Notes under the pieces: generated by a model
Database searches by the model: none
What the model was told of the DNA's origin: nothing
What the model saw: only the letters and a program-made list of their open reading frames with translations
Origin: Neptunicoccus cionae
Lineage (GTDB): Bacteria; Pseudomonadota; Alphaproteobacteria; Rhodobacterales; Rhodobacteraceae
NCBI RefSeq assembly: GCF_014643735.1
Contig: NZ_BMKA01000002.1
Span: 124,001 to 188,000, forward strand
Direction of reading: 5' to 3'
DNA length: 64,000 bases
Translations under genes and position numbers: made by a program
Part shown: positions 34,062 to 43,448 of the stretch, piece by piece
Position numbering within the stretch: position 1 is the stretch's first letter
How the letters are laid out: the number at the start of each line of letters is the position of its first letter

Positions 34062-37000
34062 ATGAAAAACTTCTCCAAGATCCTGATTGCCAACCGCGGT
34101 GAAATTGCCATTCGCATCATGCGTGCTGCAAATGAAATGGGAAAGCGGACGGTGGCCGTTTATGCGGAGGAAGATAAGCTGGGGTTGCACAGGTTCAAGG
34201 CGGATGAAGCCTATAAAATCGGGGAAGGTCTTGGCCCTGTTGCCGCCTATCTGTCGATTGAGGAAATCATCCGCGTCGCCAAGATGTGCGGCGCTGACGC
34301 GATCCATCCGGGCTATGGGCTGCTGTCAGAGAACCCTGATTTTGTTGATGCCTGCACAGATGCGGGAATTACCTTTATCGGCCCCAAGGCGAAAACCATG
34401 CGCCAGCTTGGGGATAAAGCCAGCGCGCGGCGGGTTGCGATCGAGGCCGACGTGCCGGTGGTTCCGGCCACTGACGTCCTGCCTGACGATATGGACGAGG
34501 TCCACCGCATGGCCGCAGAAGTGGGCTATCCCTTTATGCTGAAGGCAAGCTGGGGTGGCGGCGGTCGCGGGATGCGCCCGATCATGTCACCGGACGAACT
34601 GGAAGAAAAAGTGCTGGAAGGCAGGCGCGAGGCTGAAGCCGCTTTCGGCAACGGTGAGGGCTATCTTGAACGCCTTGTGCAGCGCGCGCGCCACGTAGAG
34701 GTTCAAATCCTTGGCGACCAGCACGGTGAGATTTATCACTTGTGGGAGCGGGATTGTTCGGTCCAGCGGCGCAACCAGAAGGTCGTCGAACGCGCCCCTG
34801 CCCCTTATCTGTCCCAAGAACAGCGCGAGCAGCTTTGTGCCTTGGGCCGCAAAATCTGCGCCCATGTGGGGTATGAATGTGCTGGTACTGTCGAATTCCT
34901 GATGGATATGGACACGCAGGAGTTCTTCTTCATCGAGGTAAACCCCCGCGTTCAGGTGGAACACACCGTCACCGAGGAAGTCACCGGCATTGATATTGTG
35001 CGCAGCCAGATCAAGATTGCCGAGGGCGCTACATTGGCCGAAGCCACCGGTGTTGCCAGTCAAGTGGACGTGCAACTGCGCGGCCATGCCATGCAGTGCC
35101 GTGTGACAACCGAAGACCCGCAGAACAACTTTATCCCCGATTACGGCCGCATCACCGCCTATCGCGGCGCGACCGGCATGGGGATTCGTCTGGATGGCGG
35201 CACCGCCTACTCCGGAGCGGTGATCACGCGCTATTACGATTCTCTGCTGGAAAAAGTCACCGCATGGGCGCCGACCCCGACCGAGACGATCGCCCGTATG
35301 GACCGCGCCCTGCGGGAGTTCCGTATTCGCGGTGTGTCCACAAACATTGCTTTCGTGGAAAACCTGCTGAAACACCCGACGTTTCTGGACAACAGCTATA
35401 CCACTAAATTCATCGACTCCACGCCCGAGCTGTTCCGCTTCAAAAAACGCCGTGATCGCGCGACGAAAATCCTGACCTATGTGGCCGACATTACCGTAAA
35501 CGGTCATCCCGATGTCGAAGGCCGCCCTAAACCTGCCGCCACCGCCAAGGCACCTAAACCACCGGCGAACCGCGCCGATGCGCCTGCCTATGGCACCCGC
35601 AACCTGCTCGAAGACAAAGGTGCGCAGGCTGTTGTGGACTGGCTGGGTGAACAAAAACAACTGCTGCTGACCGACACCACAATGCGTGACGGGCACCAGT
35701 CCTTGTTGGCGACGCGGATGCGGTCCCACGATATGATCGCCGTGGCCGAAGCCTATTCCCACAACCTGCCCCAATTGTTCAGCATGGAGTGCTGGGGCGG
35801 TGCGACCTTTGATGTGGCCTACCGCTTTTTACAGGAATGCCCGTGGCAGCGGCTGCGCGACCTGCGCGCCCGTATGCCTAACCTGATGACGCAGATGCTG
35901 CTTCGGGCCAGCAACGGTGTGGGCTACACCAACTATCCTGACAATGTGGTGCAGGAATTTGTCCGTCAGGCCGCAGAAACCGGCGTTGATGTGTTCCGCG
36001 TGTTTGACAGCCTGAACTGGGTGGAAAACATGCGCGTTGCAATGGACGCTGTGGTGGAAAGCGGCAAGATTTGCGAAGGCACCATCTGTTATACTGGCGA
36101 TATTCTGGATGCGGACCGCGCCAAATACGACCTGAATTACTACGTCAACATGGGCAAGGACCTGAAAGCTGCGGGCGCGCACTTGATTGGCCTGAAAGAT
36201 ATGGCTGGTCTGTTAAAACCTGCTGCAGCCCGTGTTCTGGTCAAGGCCCTGAAGGAAGAAGTTGGCCTGCCGATCCATTTCCACACGCACGATACCTCGG
36301 GCATTGCGGGGGCGACAGTGCTCGCCGCCGCCGAAGCCGGTGTCGATGCGGTTGATGCGGCAATGGATGCATTTTCCGGTGGCACCTCTCAGCCCTGTCT
36401 CGGGTCCATCGTCGAGGCTTTGCGCCACACCGACCGCGACACCGGACTGGACATCAAGGCCGTACGTGAGATTTCGGATTACTGGGAAGGGGTTCGCGGC
36501 CAATATGCGGCGTTTGAATCCGGTCTTATGTCCCCTGCGTCTGAAGTGTACCTGCATGAAATGCCCGGTGGTCAGTTTACCAACCTTAAAGCGCAAGCGC
36601 GTTCCCTCGGGCTGGAGGACCGCTGGCACGAGGTCGCCCAGACCTACGCGGATGTGAACCAGATGTTCGGGGATATCGTGAAAGTCACGCCGAGCTCCAA
36701 GGTGGTTGGCGATATGGCGTTGATGATGGTCAGCCAGAACCTGACCCGCGCCGAGGTGGAAAGCCCGAAAACAGATGTGGCCTTCCCTGACAGCGTTGTC
36801 GATATGATGCGCGGCAATCTTGGCCAGCCTCCGGGGGGCTTCCCGCCAAAACTGCAGGCCAAGATCCTGAAAGGCGACACCCCTGCCACCACTCGTCCGG
36901 GGGCGCATATGCCGCCCGTAGATCTGGACGAAGCCCGTACAGAACTGTCCTCTGAACTGGAAGGCTATGGGGTGGATGGTGAAGACCTGAACGGCTATCT

Positions 37001-37508
37001 GATGTACCCCAAGGTCTTCCTTGATTACATGGGACGGCACCGCACCTATGGTCCTGTGCGCACCTTGCCCACCAAAACCTTTTTCTACGGGATGGAACCG
37101 GGAGAACAGATCAGCGCCGAGATTGATCCGGGCAAGACGCTGGAAATCCGTCTGCAGGCTGTCGGGGAAACCGATGAAGGCGGCGAGGCCCGTGTGTTCT
37201 TTGAACTCAACGGCCAGCCCCGCACCGTGCGTGTCACCGACCGCAAAGCGGCTGCAACGTCCGCGAAACGGGCCAAAGCCGAGGCCGGAAACCCCGCCCA
37301 TATCGGCGCACCGATGCCCGGTGTGATCTCTTCTGTGGTGGTCAGTACTGGACAGAAGGTGAAATCGGGCGATATGTTACTGACTATTGAAGCCATGAAA
37401 ATGGAAACTGGTATTTACGCCGAAATGGACGGCACCATCAAAGCCATTCACGCGCCGGCCGGATCACAGGTTGACGCAAAAGACCTTTTGATCGAATTCG
37501 AGACCTGA
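34062..37508 (+). CDS. pyc: Pyruvate carboxylase
   Basis: Biotin enzyme that carboxylates pyruvate to oxaloacetate. The single 1148-residue chain holds the biotin carboxylase (about 1-460, ATP-grasp loop KASWGGGGRGMR near 163), the carboxyltransferase (LLTDTTMRDGHQSL near 540), a PC-specific tetramerisation region and the biotinyl domain at the end (EAMKMETG, Lys near 1112). ATG 34062 is chosen because AAGGA lies about 10 bases upstream and the family starts MKNFSKILIANRGEIA; the open frame to 33906 is not similar. A phosphodiesterase gene follows after 4 bp. Confidence 0.97.
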   Translation: MKNFSKILIANRGEIAIRIMRAANEMGKRTVAVYAEEDKLGLHRFKADEAYKIGEGLGPVAAYLSIEEIIRVAKMCGADAIHPGYGLLSENPDFVDACTDAGITFIGPKAKTMRQLGDKASARRVAIEADVPVVPATDVLPDDMDEVHRMAAEVGYPFMLKASWGGGGRGMRPIMSPDELEEKVLEGRREAEAAFGNGEGYLERLVQRARHVEVQILGDQHGEIYHLWERDCSVQRRNQKVVERAPAPYLSQEQREQLCALGRKICAHVGYECAGTVEFLMDMDTQEFFFIEVNPRVQVEHTVTEEVTGIDIVRSQIKIAEGATLAEATGVASQVDVQLRGHAMQCRVTTEDPQNNFIPDYGRITAYRGATGMGIRLDGGTAYSGAVITRYYDSLLEKVTAWAPTPTETIARMDRALREFRIRGVSTNIAFVENLLKHPTFLDNSYTTKFIDSTPELFRFKKRRDRATKILTYVADITVNGHPDVEGRPKPAATAKAPKPPANRADAPAYGTRNLLEDKGAQAVVDWLGEQKQLLLTDTTMRDGHQSLLATRMRSHDMIAVAEAYSHNLPQLFSMECWGGATFDVAYRFLQECPWQRLRDLRARMPNLMTQMLLRASNGVGYTNYPDNVVQEFVRQAAETGVDVFRVFDSLNWVENMRVAMDAVVESGKICEGTICYTGDILDADRAKYDLNYYVNMGKDLKAAGAHLIGLKDMAGLLKPAAARVLVKALKEEVGLPIHFHTHDTSGIAGATVLAAAEAGVDAVDAAMDAFSGGTSQPCLGSIVEALRHTDRDTGLDIKAVREISDYWEGVRGQYAAFESGLMSPASEVYLHEMPGGQFTNLKAQARSLGLEDRWHEVAQTYADVNQMFGDIVKVTPSSKVVGDMALMMVSQNLTRAEVESPKTDVAFPDSVVDMMRGNLGQPPGGFPPKLQAKILKGDTPATTRPGAHMPPVDLDEARTELSSELEGYGVDGEDLNGYLMYPKVFLDYMGRHRTYGPVRTLPTKTFFYGMEPGEQISAEIDPGKTLEIRLQAVGETDEGGEARVFFELNGQPRTVRVTDRKAAATSAKRAKAEAGNPAHIGAPMPGVISSVVVSTGQKVKSGDMLLTIEAMKMETGIYAEMDGTIKAIHAPAGSQVDAKDLLIEFET

Positions 37509-37512
37509 CCTT

Positions 37513-38340
37513 ATGCAAAAACTTCTGGCCTTCACAGACATTCACATGAAATCCGAAGGCCAGAAGATTATCGGGCTAGATCCGTTCGCACAGTTTGAAC
37601 GGGCGCTGGCTCACGGCTTGCGTCACCACCCCGAAGCAGAGCGGATTATCCTGATGGGTGATCTCGCCGATACCGGCGCCCCAGAAGAATACGACCGTGT
37701 GCAGGAAATTCTGCAAGACATAGAAACACCCGTCACCCTGATGGCAGGCAATCACGATGTGCGCGATACGCTTGTGCAAAAGATGCCACAGGCTGTTTGT
37801 GACGCCGCGGGCTTCCTTCAAACAAGCCACAGCTATGGCACCGTGCGGGTGTTGACGCTCGACACGCTGTTCGGGCCTCCTGCGGTCTCCTACGCCCATT
37901 TCGGGGCCTATTGTGACCAGCGGTTTGCGTGGCTGACAGAGCAACTGTCAGAGGCGAAGCAAGCAGGGCAGTGGGTCGCGCTGTTCTCCCATCATCCGCC
38001 GTTTCGGGTGGGCTTTAAGGGCATGGACCAGATCCGTATGCGTGACGATGCACGGATGCTGAAAGTGCTGAAAGGATCGGGCGTTTCTGTGCATCTGATC
38101 TGCGGCCATATCCACCGCACCATTTCCGGAAACTGGGACGGATTCGGCTTTTCCATGTTGAAAAGCACCTGCCACCAGATGCCTTTGGCAATTGATACTA
38201 CCGAGATGACGCTTGGCACAACGGAACCCGCGGCCTACGGGGTGATCCTGCTGACAGATGATGGAATCATCGTACACTCCGAAGACTTCGATCTGGTGCA
38301 AGAGACCCTGAACACTCACACCGAAACCCCTGTCGCCTAG
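37513..38340 (+). CDS. Metallophosphoesterase, cyclic-nucleotide phosphodiesterase-like
   Basis: Calcineurin-like phosphoesterase of 275 residues of the class III (CpdA/GpdQ-like) type. Metal-site motifs are DIHM (about 8), GDLADTG (about 49), GNHD (about 78), SHHPP (about 160) and GHIH (about 197). It could hydrolyse cyclic nucleotides or phosphodiesters of lipid origin; the sequence alone does not decide. It follows pyc by 4 bp, so the two are probably co-transcribed. Confidence 0.85.
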   Translation: MQKLLAFTDIHMKSEGQKIIGLDPFAQFERALAHGLRHHPEAERIILMGDLADTGAPEEYDRVQEILQDIETPVTLMAGNHDVRDTLVQKMPQAVCDAAGFLQTSHSYGTVRVLTLDTLFGPPAVSYAHFGAYCDQRFAWLTEQLSEAKQAGQWVALFSHHPPFRVGFKGMDQIRMRDDARMLKVLKGSGVSVHLICGHIHRTISGNWDGFGFSMLKSTCHQMPLAIDTTEMTLGTTEPAAYGVILLTDDGIIVHSEDFDLVQETLNTHTETPVA

Positions 38341-38434
38341 CGTTTTCACCTAAATGGTTTTTTTTCGTTTTTTGTTCACTTTCCCCTTGTGCAGACTCGC
38401 TGTTTCTCGTTATACGCTGCCACACGAAAAGGAC

Positions 38435-38509
38435 GCGGGCGTAGCTCAGGGGTAGAGCATAACCTTGCCAAGGTTAGGGTCGAGAGTTCGAATCTCTTCG
38501 CCCGCTCCA
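38435..38509 (+). tRNA. tRNA-Gly (anticodon GCC), copy 1
   Basis: 75 nt including encoded CCA. The acceptor stem is GCGGGCG/CGCCCGC, the anticodon loop TTGCCAA reads GCC, and the T loop is TTCGAAT. A terminator hairpin follows at 38539. Confidence 0.97.
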
Positions 38510-38538
38510 ATTCGTTTCCTGCCTCGGCAGGATGAGAC

Positions 38539-38565
38539 AAAGGCCACCTTCGGGTGGCCTTTTGT
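38539..38565 (+). terminator. Terminator of tRNA-Gly copy 1
   Basis: AAAGGCCACC-TTCG-GGTGGCCTTT, a 10-bp stem with a stable UUCG tetraloop and a U-rich end. Confidence 0.9.
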
Positions 38566-38638
38566 GTTTCTGAACTTCAGTTTTTTCCTCTTGTGCAGGG
38601 TCACGGTTTCTCGTTATACGCTGCCACACGAATAGGAT

Positions 38639-38713
38639 GCGGGCGTAGCTCAGGGGTAGAGCATAACCTTGCCAAGGTTAGGGTCGAGAGTTCGAATCTC
38701 TTCGCCCGCTCCA
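38639..38713 (+). tRNA. tRNA-Gly (anticodon GCC), copy 2
   Basis: Identical in sequence to copy 1 over all 75 nt, including CCA, and placed 204 bp downstream within the tandem duplication. Confidence 0.97.
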
Positions 38714-38742
38714 ATTCGTTTCCTGTTTCGGCAGGATGAAAC

Positions 38743-38769
38743 AAAGGCCACCTTCGGGTGGCCTTTTGT
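38743..38769 (+). terminator. Terminator of tRNA-Gly copy 2
   Basis: The same AAAGGCCACC-TTCG-GGTGGCCTTT hairpin as after copy 1. Confidence 0.9.
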
Positions 38770-38804
38770 GTTTCCGGCATCCGGTGGTCTCGCATGTAAA
38801 CAAC

Positions 38805-38835
38805 AAAGGCCGCCTGCGGGATCACAGGCGGCCTT
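38805..38835 (-). terminator. Hairpin after the TRAP operon
   Basis: AAGGCCGCCTG pairs with CAGGCGGCCTT (11 bp), 30 bp past the stop of the large TRAP subunit. The U-run is weak on the minus strand. Confidence 0.65.
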
Positions 38836-38864
38836 GGCGCGTGTTTAGCGGTGCGGTGGGCAGG

Positions 38865-40256
38865 TCAGCCCGAAATCACCTTAGGCAGCCATGTCACGAT
38901 CTGGGGGAACAGGAACAGGCAGGCAATCGCCACGATCTGTAAGAAAACAAACGGCAGGATGCCTTTGTAAATCGCCGAGGTCGGTAGACCGTCCGGCGCC
39001 ACTCCGCGCAAGTAGAACAACGCAAAGCCGAAGGGCGGGGTCAGGAAGGAGGTTTGCAGATTAACCCCCACCAGCACGCCCAACCAGATCGGGTCCACAT
39101 CCAGCGCCAGCAGGATCGGCGCGGTGATCGGGATCACGATAAAGATGATCTCAAACGTGTCGAGGATGAAGCCGAGCACAAACATGATCGCCATTACCAC
39201 AGCCACCGCCATCAGCGTACCACCGGGCAGGTTTGACAGGAATTCGTGCACCAGATCATCCCCGCCCATCAGGCGGAAGACGATAGAAAACACCGAAGCC
39301 CCAAGCAGAATCACAAACACCATACTGGTGATTGTTGCCGCAGAAACAACCGTATCGCGCAGCACCGCAAAGGACAGTCGCCAGCGCAGTGCCGCCAGCA
39401 CCATCGCGCCCACAGCCCCGACAGAGGCCGCTTCCGTCGGGGTGGCAATACCGCCCAGAATGGAACCGAGCACCGCCATAATCAGCAGGAACGGCGGCAC
39501 CAGCGCGACGAACACCTCGCGCATCAAACCACGTTTTTCCTCCTCGGACACTGGCATTGCCGGACAGCTTTTCGGGTCAGTGAACGCCTTGAACGCCACA
39601 TACCCCATATACAGCCCAACCAACAGCATACCGGGCAGCAGTGCGCCGGCAAACAGATCCCCGACAGACACAGGCGTGGGCGCGAAATTGCCCTTGGCCA
39701 TCTGCACCTGACTGTTGATGCCAGACAGCATATCGCCCATGAAAATCAACACGGTAGAGGGCGGGATAATCTGGCCGAGCGTACCGCTCGCACAGATCAC
39801 ACCGGTGGCGAGTTTCGGATCGTACCCCGCACGCAACATAGCTGGTAACGAGATCAGACCCATTGTCACCACGGTCGCCCCCACAACCCCTGTGGACGCC
39901 GCCAGCATCGCGCCGACGATCACCACCGAAAAGCCAAGCCCGCCGCGCAGGGAACCAAACAGCTTGCCCATGGTCAGAAGCAATTGCTCTGCGATATTGG
40001 ACCGCTCCAGCATGACGCCCATAAAGATGAACAGCGGCACCGCCACCAGAACCTCATTCGTCATGAAACCGATATAGCGGTTGGGCAAAGAGCCAAAGTT
40101 GCTGGGGTCGAACACCCCGAACATCATCCCCGCAAGCCCGAACAGCAAAGAGACCCCTGCCAGAGTAAAAGCCACGGGAAACCCGAGCAGCAGGAAGCCG
40201 ATAATGCCAAAGAACATCAACCCCGAGAGGAGCTCGCCGATAAGTACTGGATCCAT
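38865..40256 (-). CDS. TRAP transporter large permease (DctM family)
   Basis: Polytopic membrane protein of 463 residues with about 12 helices, the ion-coupled transport subunit of a tripartite (TRAP) uptake system. Typical stretches are LMFFGIIGFLLLGFPVAFTL, GVICASGTLGQIIPPSTVLI (about 155-174) and the C-terminal NLQTSFLTPPFGFALFYLRG (about 410-429). It starts 12 bp after the small subunit. Together with the binding protein at 41093 it resembles mannitol/chloroaromatic- and alpha-keto-acid (TakPQM)-type TRAP systems. Confidence 0.93.
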   Translation of the reverse strand: MDPVLIGELLSGLMFFGIIGFLLLGFPVAFTLAGVSLLFGLAGMMFGVFDPSNFGSLPNRYIGFMTNEVLVAVPLFIFMGVMLERSNIAEQLLLTMGKLFGSLRGGLGFSVVIVGAMLAASTGVVGATVVTMGLISLPAMLRAGYDPKLATGVICASGTLGQIIPPSTVLIFMGDMLSGINSQVQMAKGNFAPTPVSVGDLFAGALLPGMLLVGLYMGYVAFKAFTDPKSCPAMPVSEEEKRGLMREVFVALVPPFLLIMAVLGSILGGIATPTEAASVGAVGAMVLAALRWRLSFAVLRDTVVSAATITSMVFVILLGASVFSIVFRLMGGDDLVHEFLSNLPGGTLMAVAVVMAIMFVLGFILDTFEIIFIVIPITAPILLALDVDPIWLGVLVGVNLQTSFLTPPFGFALFYLRGVAPDGLPTSAIYKGILPFVFLQIVAIACLFLFPQIVTWLPKVISG

Positions 40257-40268
40257 TGGAAGTCTTTC

Positions 40269-40835
40269 TTACACGTCTGGGGTTTCGGCTGTGGCTGCAC
40301 CATAGCGGATCTGGGGAGGCACAAGTTCGGGCCGCCCGCCAAGCACGAGTATCGAGCGCACAGCCATTGCCACACCCTGAAGCGCAAGCAAGACCGCGAA
40401 CCCGATGATAAAGCTTTTAAGGATGAACAAACCGGGCATACCACCCACATTGGCCGAGGATTCGTGATACCCCCATGACCGGGTGACAAAAGGCATGCTG
40501 TAAGCGTAAACGACCCAAGTGAAGGGCAGCAGGAACAACACGACGCCGATCAAATCAACAAGCGCTTTGGTGCGGATTTTTGCAGGGCGGTAGAATATAT
40601 CCACCCGTACGTGGTCATTCCGAAGCAAGGCGAATCCTGCAACCGCTGTGAACATTGCGCCGTTCAGCCAGATATACAGATCCTGCAACCAGACATAGCT
40701 GACCGCGAAAACATACCGCTGGACCACGACCGTGAAACAGACCACAACAATGCCAAGGGATAGCCAGGAGAATACTTTCCCCAAACCGTTGTTTATATGG
40801 CAGATGATGCCGGCACATAGCGCTAAGAATTGCAT
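40269..40835 (-). CDS. TRAP transporter small permease (DctQ family)
   Basis: Membrane protein of 188 residues with four helices, the small TRAP subunit. The ATG at 40835 (MQFLALCAGI) is preferred: AGGAGG (minus strand of 40844-40849) lies at good distance, while the ATG at 40868 has no ribosome site. The conserved DctQ parts VWLQDLYIWLNGAMF and DHVRVDIFY are present. It is separated from the binding-protein gene by 257 bp that contain a terminator-like hairpin, so the permease genes may be expressed below the level of the binding protein. Confidence 0.88.
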   Translation of the reverse strand: MQFLALCAGIICHINNGLGKVFSWLSLGIVVVCFTVVVQRYVFAVSYVWLQDLYIWLNGAMFTAVAGFALLRNDHVRVDIFYRPAKIRTKALVDLIGVVLFLLPFTWVVYAYSMPFVTRSWGYHESSANVGGMPGLFILKSFIIGFAVLLALQGVAMAVRSILVLGGRPELVPPQIRYGAATAETPDV

Positions 40836-41001
40836 GTTTGACGCCTCCTCTTTCGCTGCCTTTTCCATGCTGACGCGGGGTGATGCAAGACTGCAATCGA
40901 CAGGAAAATCCGTTTTCGCCCGAAAAATGCAGCATCCACGCGCAGAAAAATGCGTTTTTGACAGGTTTTGACCGGCCTTCCCGCCTGTCTGCCCCCGTTA
41001 T

Positions 41002-41034
41002 AAAAAACACCCGCCAGCGGAAACCGGCGGGTGT
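41002..41034 (-). terminator. Intra-operon terminator/attenuator after the TRAP binding protein
   Basis: ACACCCGCC (41007-41015) pairs with GGCGGGTGT (41026-41034), and on the minus strand six U follow. It sits between the binding-protein gene and the permease genes, a usual way to make more binding protein. Confidence 0.8.
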
Positions 41035-41092
41035 CGGTTTAAAACCGGATGTACGGGGCGGAATTTTGGCAACGCCCGCCCCGATTTGATCA

Positions 41093-42187
41093 TCAGATTT
41101 TGAAGTATTTTTCCCGTGCGTTTACGAAAGCACCATCTGTGGTCTTGGAGCGCTGACGAAGGATGTTGAGCGATTCAATGAAGCTCTCGGCGGTCTTTTT
41201 CACCAGCGCATCATCAGAATCCCGCAAACCGGCCATGATCTCGCTTGCCGCTTCAGCACCGGCCTCAAGGATTTCCTCGGGGAACTGGCGAATGTTTACG
41301 TCGTGCTCGTTGCCCAGAGTCTGCAGCGCACGTGGATCATTGGCGTAGAAATCAGAAGCAACCTGATCGTATTCTGCCTGACAGACATCGCGTACGATGG
41401 CTTGCAGGTCTTCGGGCAGCGCCTGATATTTTTTCTTGTCCACAACCAGTTCGGTGGCCAGACCCGGTTCTACGAAGCTTGGGAAATAGTAGTTTTTGGC
41501 GACCTGATGGAACCCAAGCGCGAGATCGTTGTAAGGGCCAACAAATTCAGCCGCATCCAGCGTACCCGATTGCAGCGCCTGAAAGATTTCGCCAGCCGCC
41601 ATGTTCGTCACAGTCGCGCCGAGTTTTTCCCAAACACGCCCGCCAAGCCCCGGTGTGCGGAAGCGCAGGCCGGATACGGAATCAACGCCGGTCAGTTCGT
41701 TCTTGAACCAGCCGCCAGCCTGTGTACCGGTGTCGCCGGACAGGAAACCCTGAACGCCGAACTGGTCATAAATTTCGTCCCAGATTTCCTGACCGCCCAT
41801 GTAACGGACCCAAGCTGTCAGTTCGCGGGAAGTCATGCCGTAAGGCACGCCGGTGAAGAAAGACAGCGCAGGAGATTTGTTCTGCCAGTAGTAAGCAGCG
41901 CCGTGGCTCATCTCTGCGGCACCGTCGATTACGGCATCAAGGCTTTGAAGTGGTGGGACCAGTTCACCTGCAGAATAGACTTTGATCGTCAGACGACCAC
42001 CAGAAGCTGCGGTAATCCGGTCTGCAAGACGCTGCGCGCCCACACCCAGCCCCGGAAAGTTTTTAGGCCATGTTGTGACCATGCGCCATGTGATGTTGCC
42101 GTCAGCAACCGCAGGTGCAGCCAGAGTAGAGGCCGCAGCACCCACGCCCAGCACACCGGCTTTAGAAATAAAAGAACGACGATCCAT
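41093..42187 (-). CDS. TRAP transporter substrate-binding protein, TakP-like
   Basis: Periplasmic binding protein of 364 residues. The N-terminus MDRRSFISKAG is a twin-arginine signal (RRSFISK) ending around APAVADG. The start of the mature part, ITWRMVTTWPKNFPGLGVGA, matches the TakP group of DctP proteins, for which alpha-keto acids are the known ligands in Rhodobacter; other members bind other carboxylates. ATG 42187 is used (AGGAGATCTCTT upstream). A perfect inverted repeat at 42269-42304 lies upstream, and an IclR-type regulator gene is next door. Confidence 0.9.
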   Translation of the reverse strand: MDRRSFISKAGVLGVGAAASTLAAPAVADGNITWRMVTTWPKNFPGLGVGAQRLADRITAASGGRLTIKVYSAGELVPPLQSLDAVIDGAAEMSHGAAYYWQNKSPALSFFTGVPYGMTSRELTAWVRYMGGQEIWDEIYDQFGVQGFLSGDTGTQAGGWFKNELTGVDSVSGLRFRTPGLGGRVWEKLGATVTNMAAGEIFQALQSGTLDAAEFVGPYNDLALGFHQVAKNYYFPSFVEPGLATELVVDKKKYQALPEDLQAIVRDVCQAEYDQVASDFYANDPRALQTLGNEHDVNIRQFPEEILEAGAEAASEIMAGLRDSDDALVKKTAESFIESLNILRQRSKTTDGAFVNAREKYFKI

Positions 42188-42268
42188 AAGAGATCTCCTT
42201 TGGTATTGGTTACGCACTCCACAGCACCCGACACGCGGCCCGACCCTGCGACTTACCGAATTTCGGGG

Positions 42269-42304
42269 TATTGGCAAAATTGGCAGGTATTGTCCATGCC
42301 AATA
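42269..42304 (-). promoter_or_regulatory. Candidate operator of the TRAP operon
   Basis: TATTGGCA (42269-42276) and TGCCAATA (42297-42304) form a perfect 8-bp inverted repeat with a 20-bp spacer, 82-117 bp before the binding-protein start. A second palindrome, TAACATGTTA, lies at 42332-42341. Both could be sites of the neighbouring IclR-type regulator. Confidence 0.4.
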
Positions 42305-42428
42305 GTCAAGCCACACCATGGGGTTTGATGCAGATAACATGTTACGTATAATACAGCGTCTTTTCCAACGCTTAGCACCAAAAAAACCGCACCCCAATCG
42401 AGTTCGGAGCAGTCCTAGCTGTGCGAAG

Positions 42429-43283
42429 TTACCGGTGCCGGACCTGGTTTGCCTGCCGCGTCAAACCGACCGGATCGGCTTCAGCGCTGGCAGCATCATG
42501 GCCAAAATCACGAGAAAGTTTGCGTGTGAAAGCCAGAAGTTTGGTGGTTGTTTCGCCCTTGGGTTCAAGATCAACCATCCCCGTCGGCCCAATAGCCGTT
42601 ACACATAATTGCAAAGCACCGGTGTGATCAAAAACCGGTGCTGCTATGGCGGAAACGCCGGGAATTGGCATGTCTTGCGTGATCGCATAGCCTGCCGCTT
42701 TTGTTTCAGCCACTGCTTTTTCATAGGCTGCCTCATCAATCTCAAACAGGGCGCGGCGGCGAAAATCCTCGTCTGCCATTTCCCGTTCGATCACAGGGGC
42801 CGTCACAGAGGACGGCAGAAAGGCGGCAAACGCGCGCCCGGTGGCTGTGACTGTCATATTATAGACGCCGCCCACCTGCACGTTCGCATGTATCCGCGCC
42901 GCGTATTCCTGAACGTAGGTAATTGTCGGACCTTGCGCGCCCCACACAGCAACGGACACCATCAGCCCAAGGCTGTCGACCAGATCAGCAACCCGTGCAA
43001 TCGTGTCGCGATAGGCATTCTGTCCGCGCAACCGTGCCAGCCCGATATGAAGCGCGAACGGACCGAGTTGATAGGTCCCCCGAGCTGTCTGTTCGACCAT
43101 CTCCATCGCTCGAAAGCTGACCAGATAAGGGTGAAGCTGCGCTGGCGCCACTCCCATCAGTTCTGCGAGATCCCGCAACTTGATCGGTCCCTGCGCATTG
43201 GCCAGTTCCCGCAGAATACGCCCTCCCGTTTCAATAGATTGCACACCCCGTGAGGCAGGTCCGGATTGGGTGGGTTTGGGCAT
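42429..43283 (-). CDS. IclR-family transcriptional regulator
   Basis: Regulator of 284 residues: an N-terminal winged helix (about 15-75, GGRILRELANAQGPIKLRDL) and a C-terminal IclR effector domain (about 90-265, with the ligand-pocket part GVSAIAAPVFDHTGA). It is encoded in the same direction just upstream of the TRAP genes and is the likely local regulator, sensing a carboxylate; this is inference. ATG 43283 (MPKPTQSGP) is used because AAGG lies upstream. A TATAAT box is found upstream at about 43332-43337 on the minus strand. Confidence 0.9.
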   Translation of the reverse strand: MPKPTQSGPASRGVQSIETGGRILRELANAQGPIKLRDLAELMGVAPAQLHPYLVSFRAMEMVEQTARGTYQLGPFALHIGLARLRGQNAYRDTIARVADLVDSLGLMVSVAVWGAQGPTITYVQEYAARIHANVQVGGVYNMTVTATGRAFAAFLPSSVTAPVIEREMADEDFRRRALFEIDEAAYEKAVAETKAAGYAITQDMPIPGVSAIAAPVFDHTGALQLCVTAIGPTGMVDLEPKGETTTKLLAFTRKLSRDFGHDAASAEADPVGLTRQANQVRHR

Positions 43284-43448
43284 GATCAGGCCTTGTTTAG
43301 CAGGGCCGATCTCATCCGGCCAATTGAGCCTTATTATACATAAAAAACATGGCGTCCAAAAGAATTGGTAGCACATTCAAATACATGACGAAGCGTTCCA
43401 CGGCCCGTACCGCCCAACTGCGCAATCTGATCTGGCAGCGGCCCCGAT

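Larger units (their letters stand above)
38381..38774 (+). repeat. 204-bp tandem duplication carrying tRNA-Gly
   Basis: Two units (38381-38570 and 38585-38774, period 204 bp) share the upstream promoter-like stretch TCGTTATACGCTGCCACACG, the tRNA-Gly gene and its terminator hairpin, with only scattered differences outside the tRNA. Confidence 0.9.

Noticed and set aside
42265-42304. A sigma-54 promoter suggested by TTGGCA repeats upstream of the TRAP genes
   Set aside because: The GG-to-GC spacing of 10 bp does not fit on either strand, and the repeats are better explained as an inverted-repeat operator.
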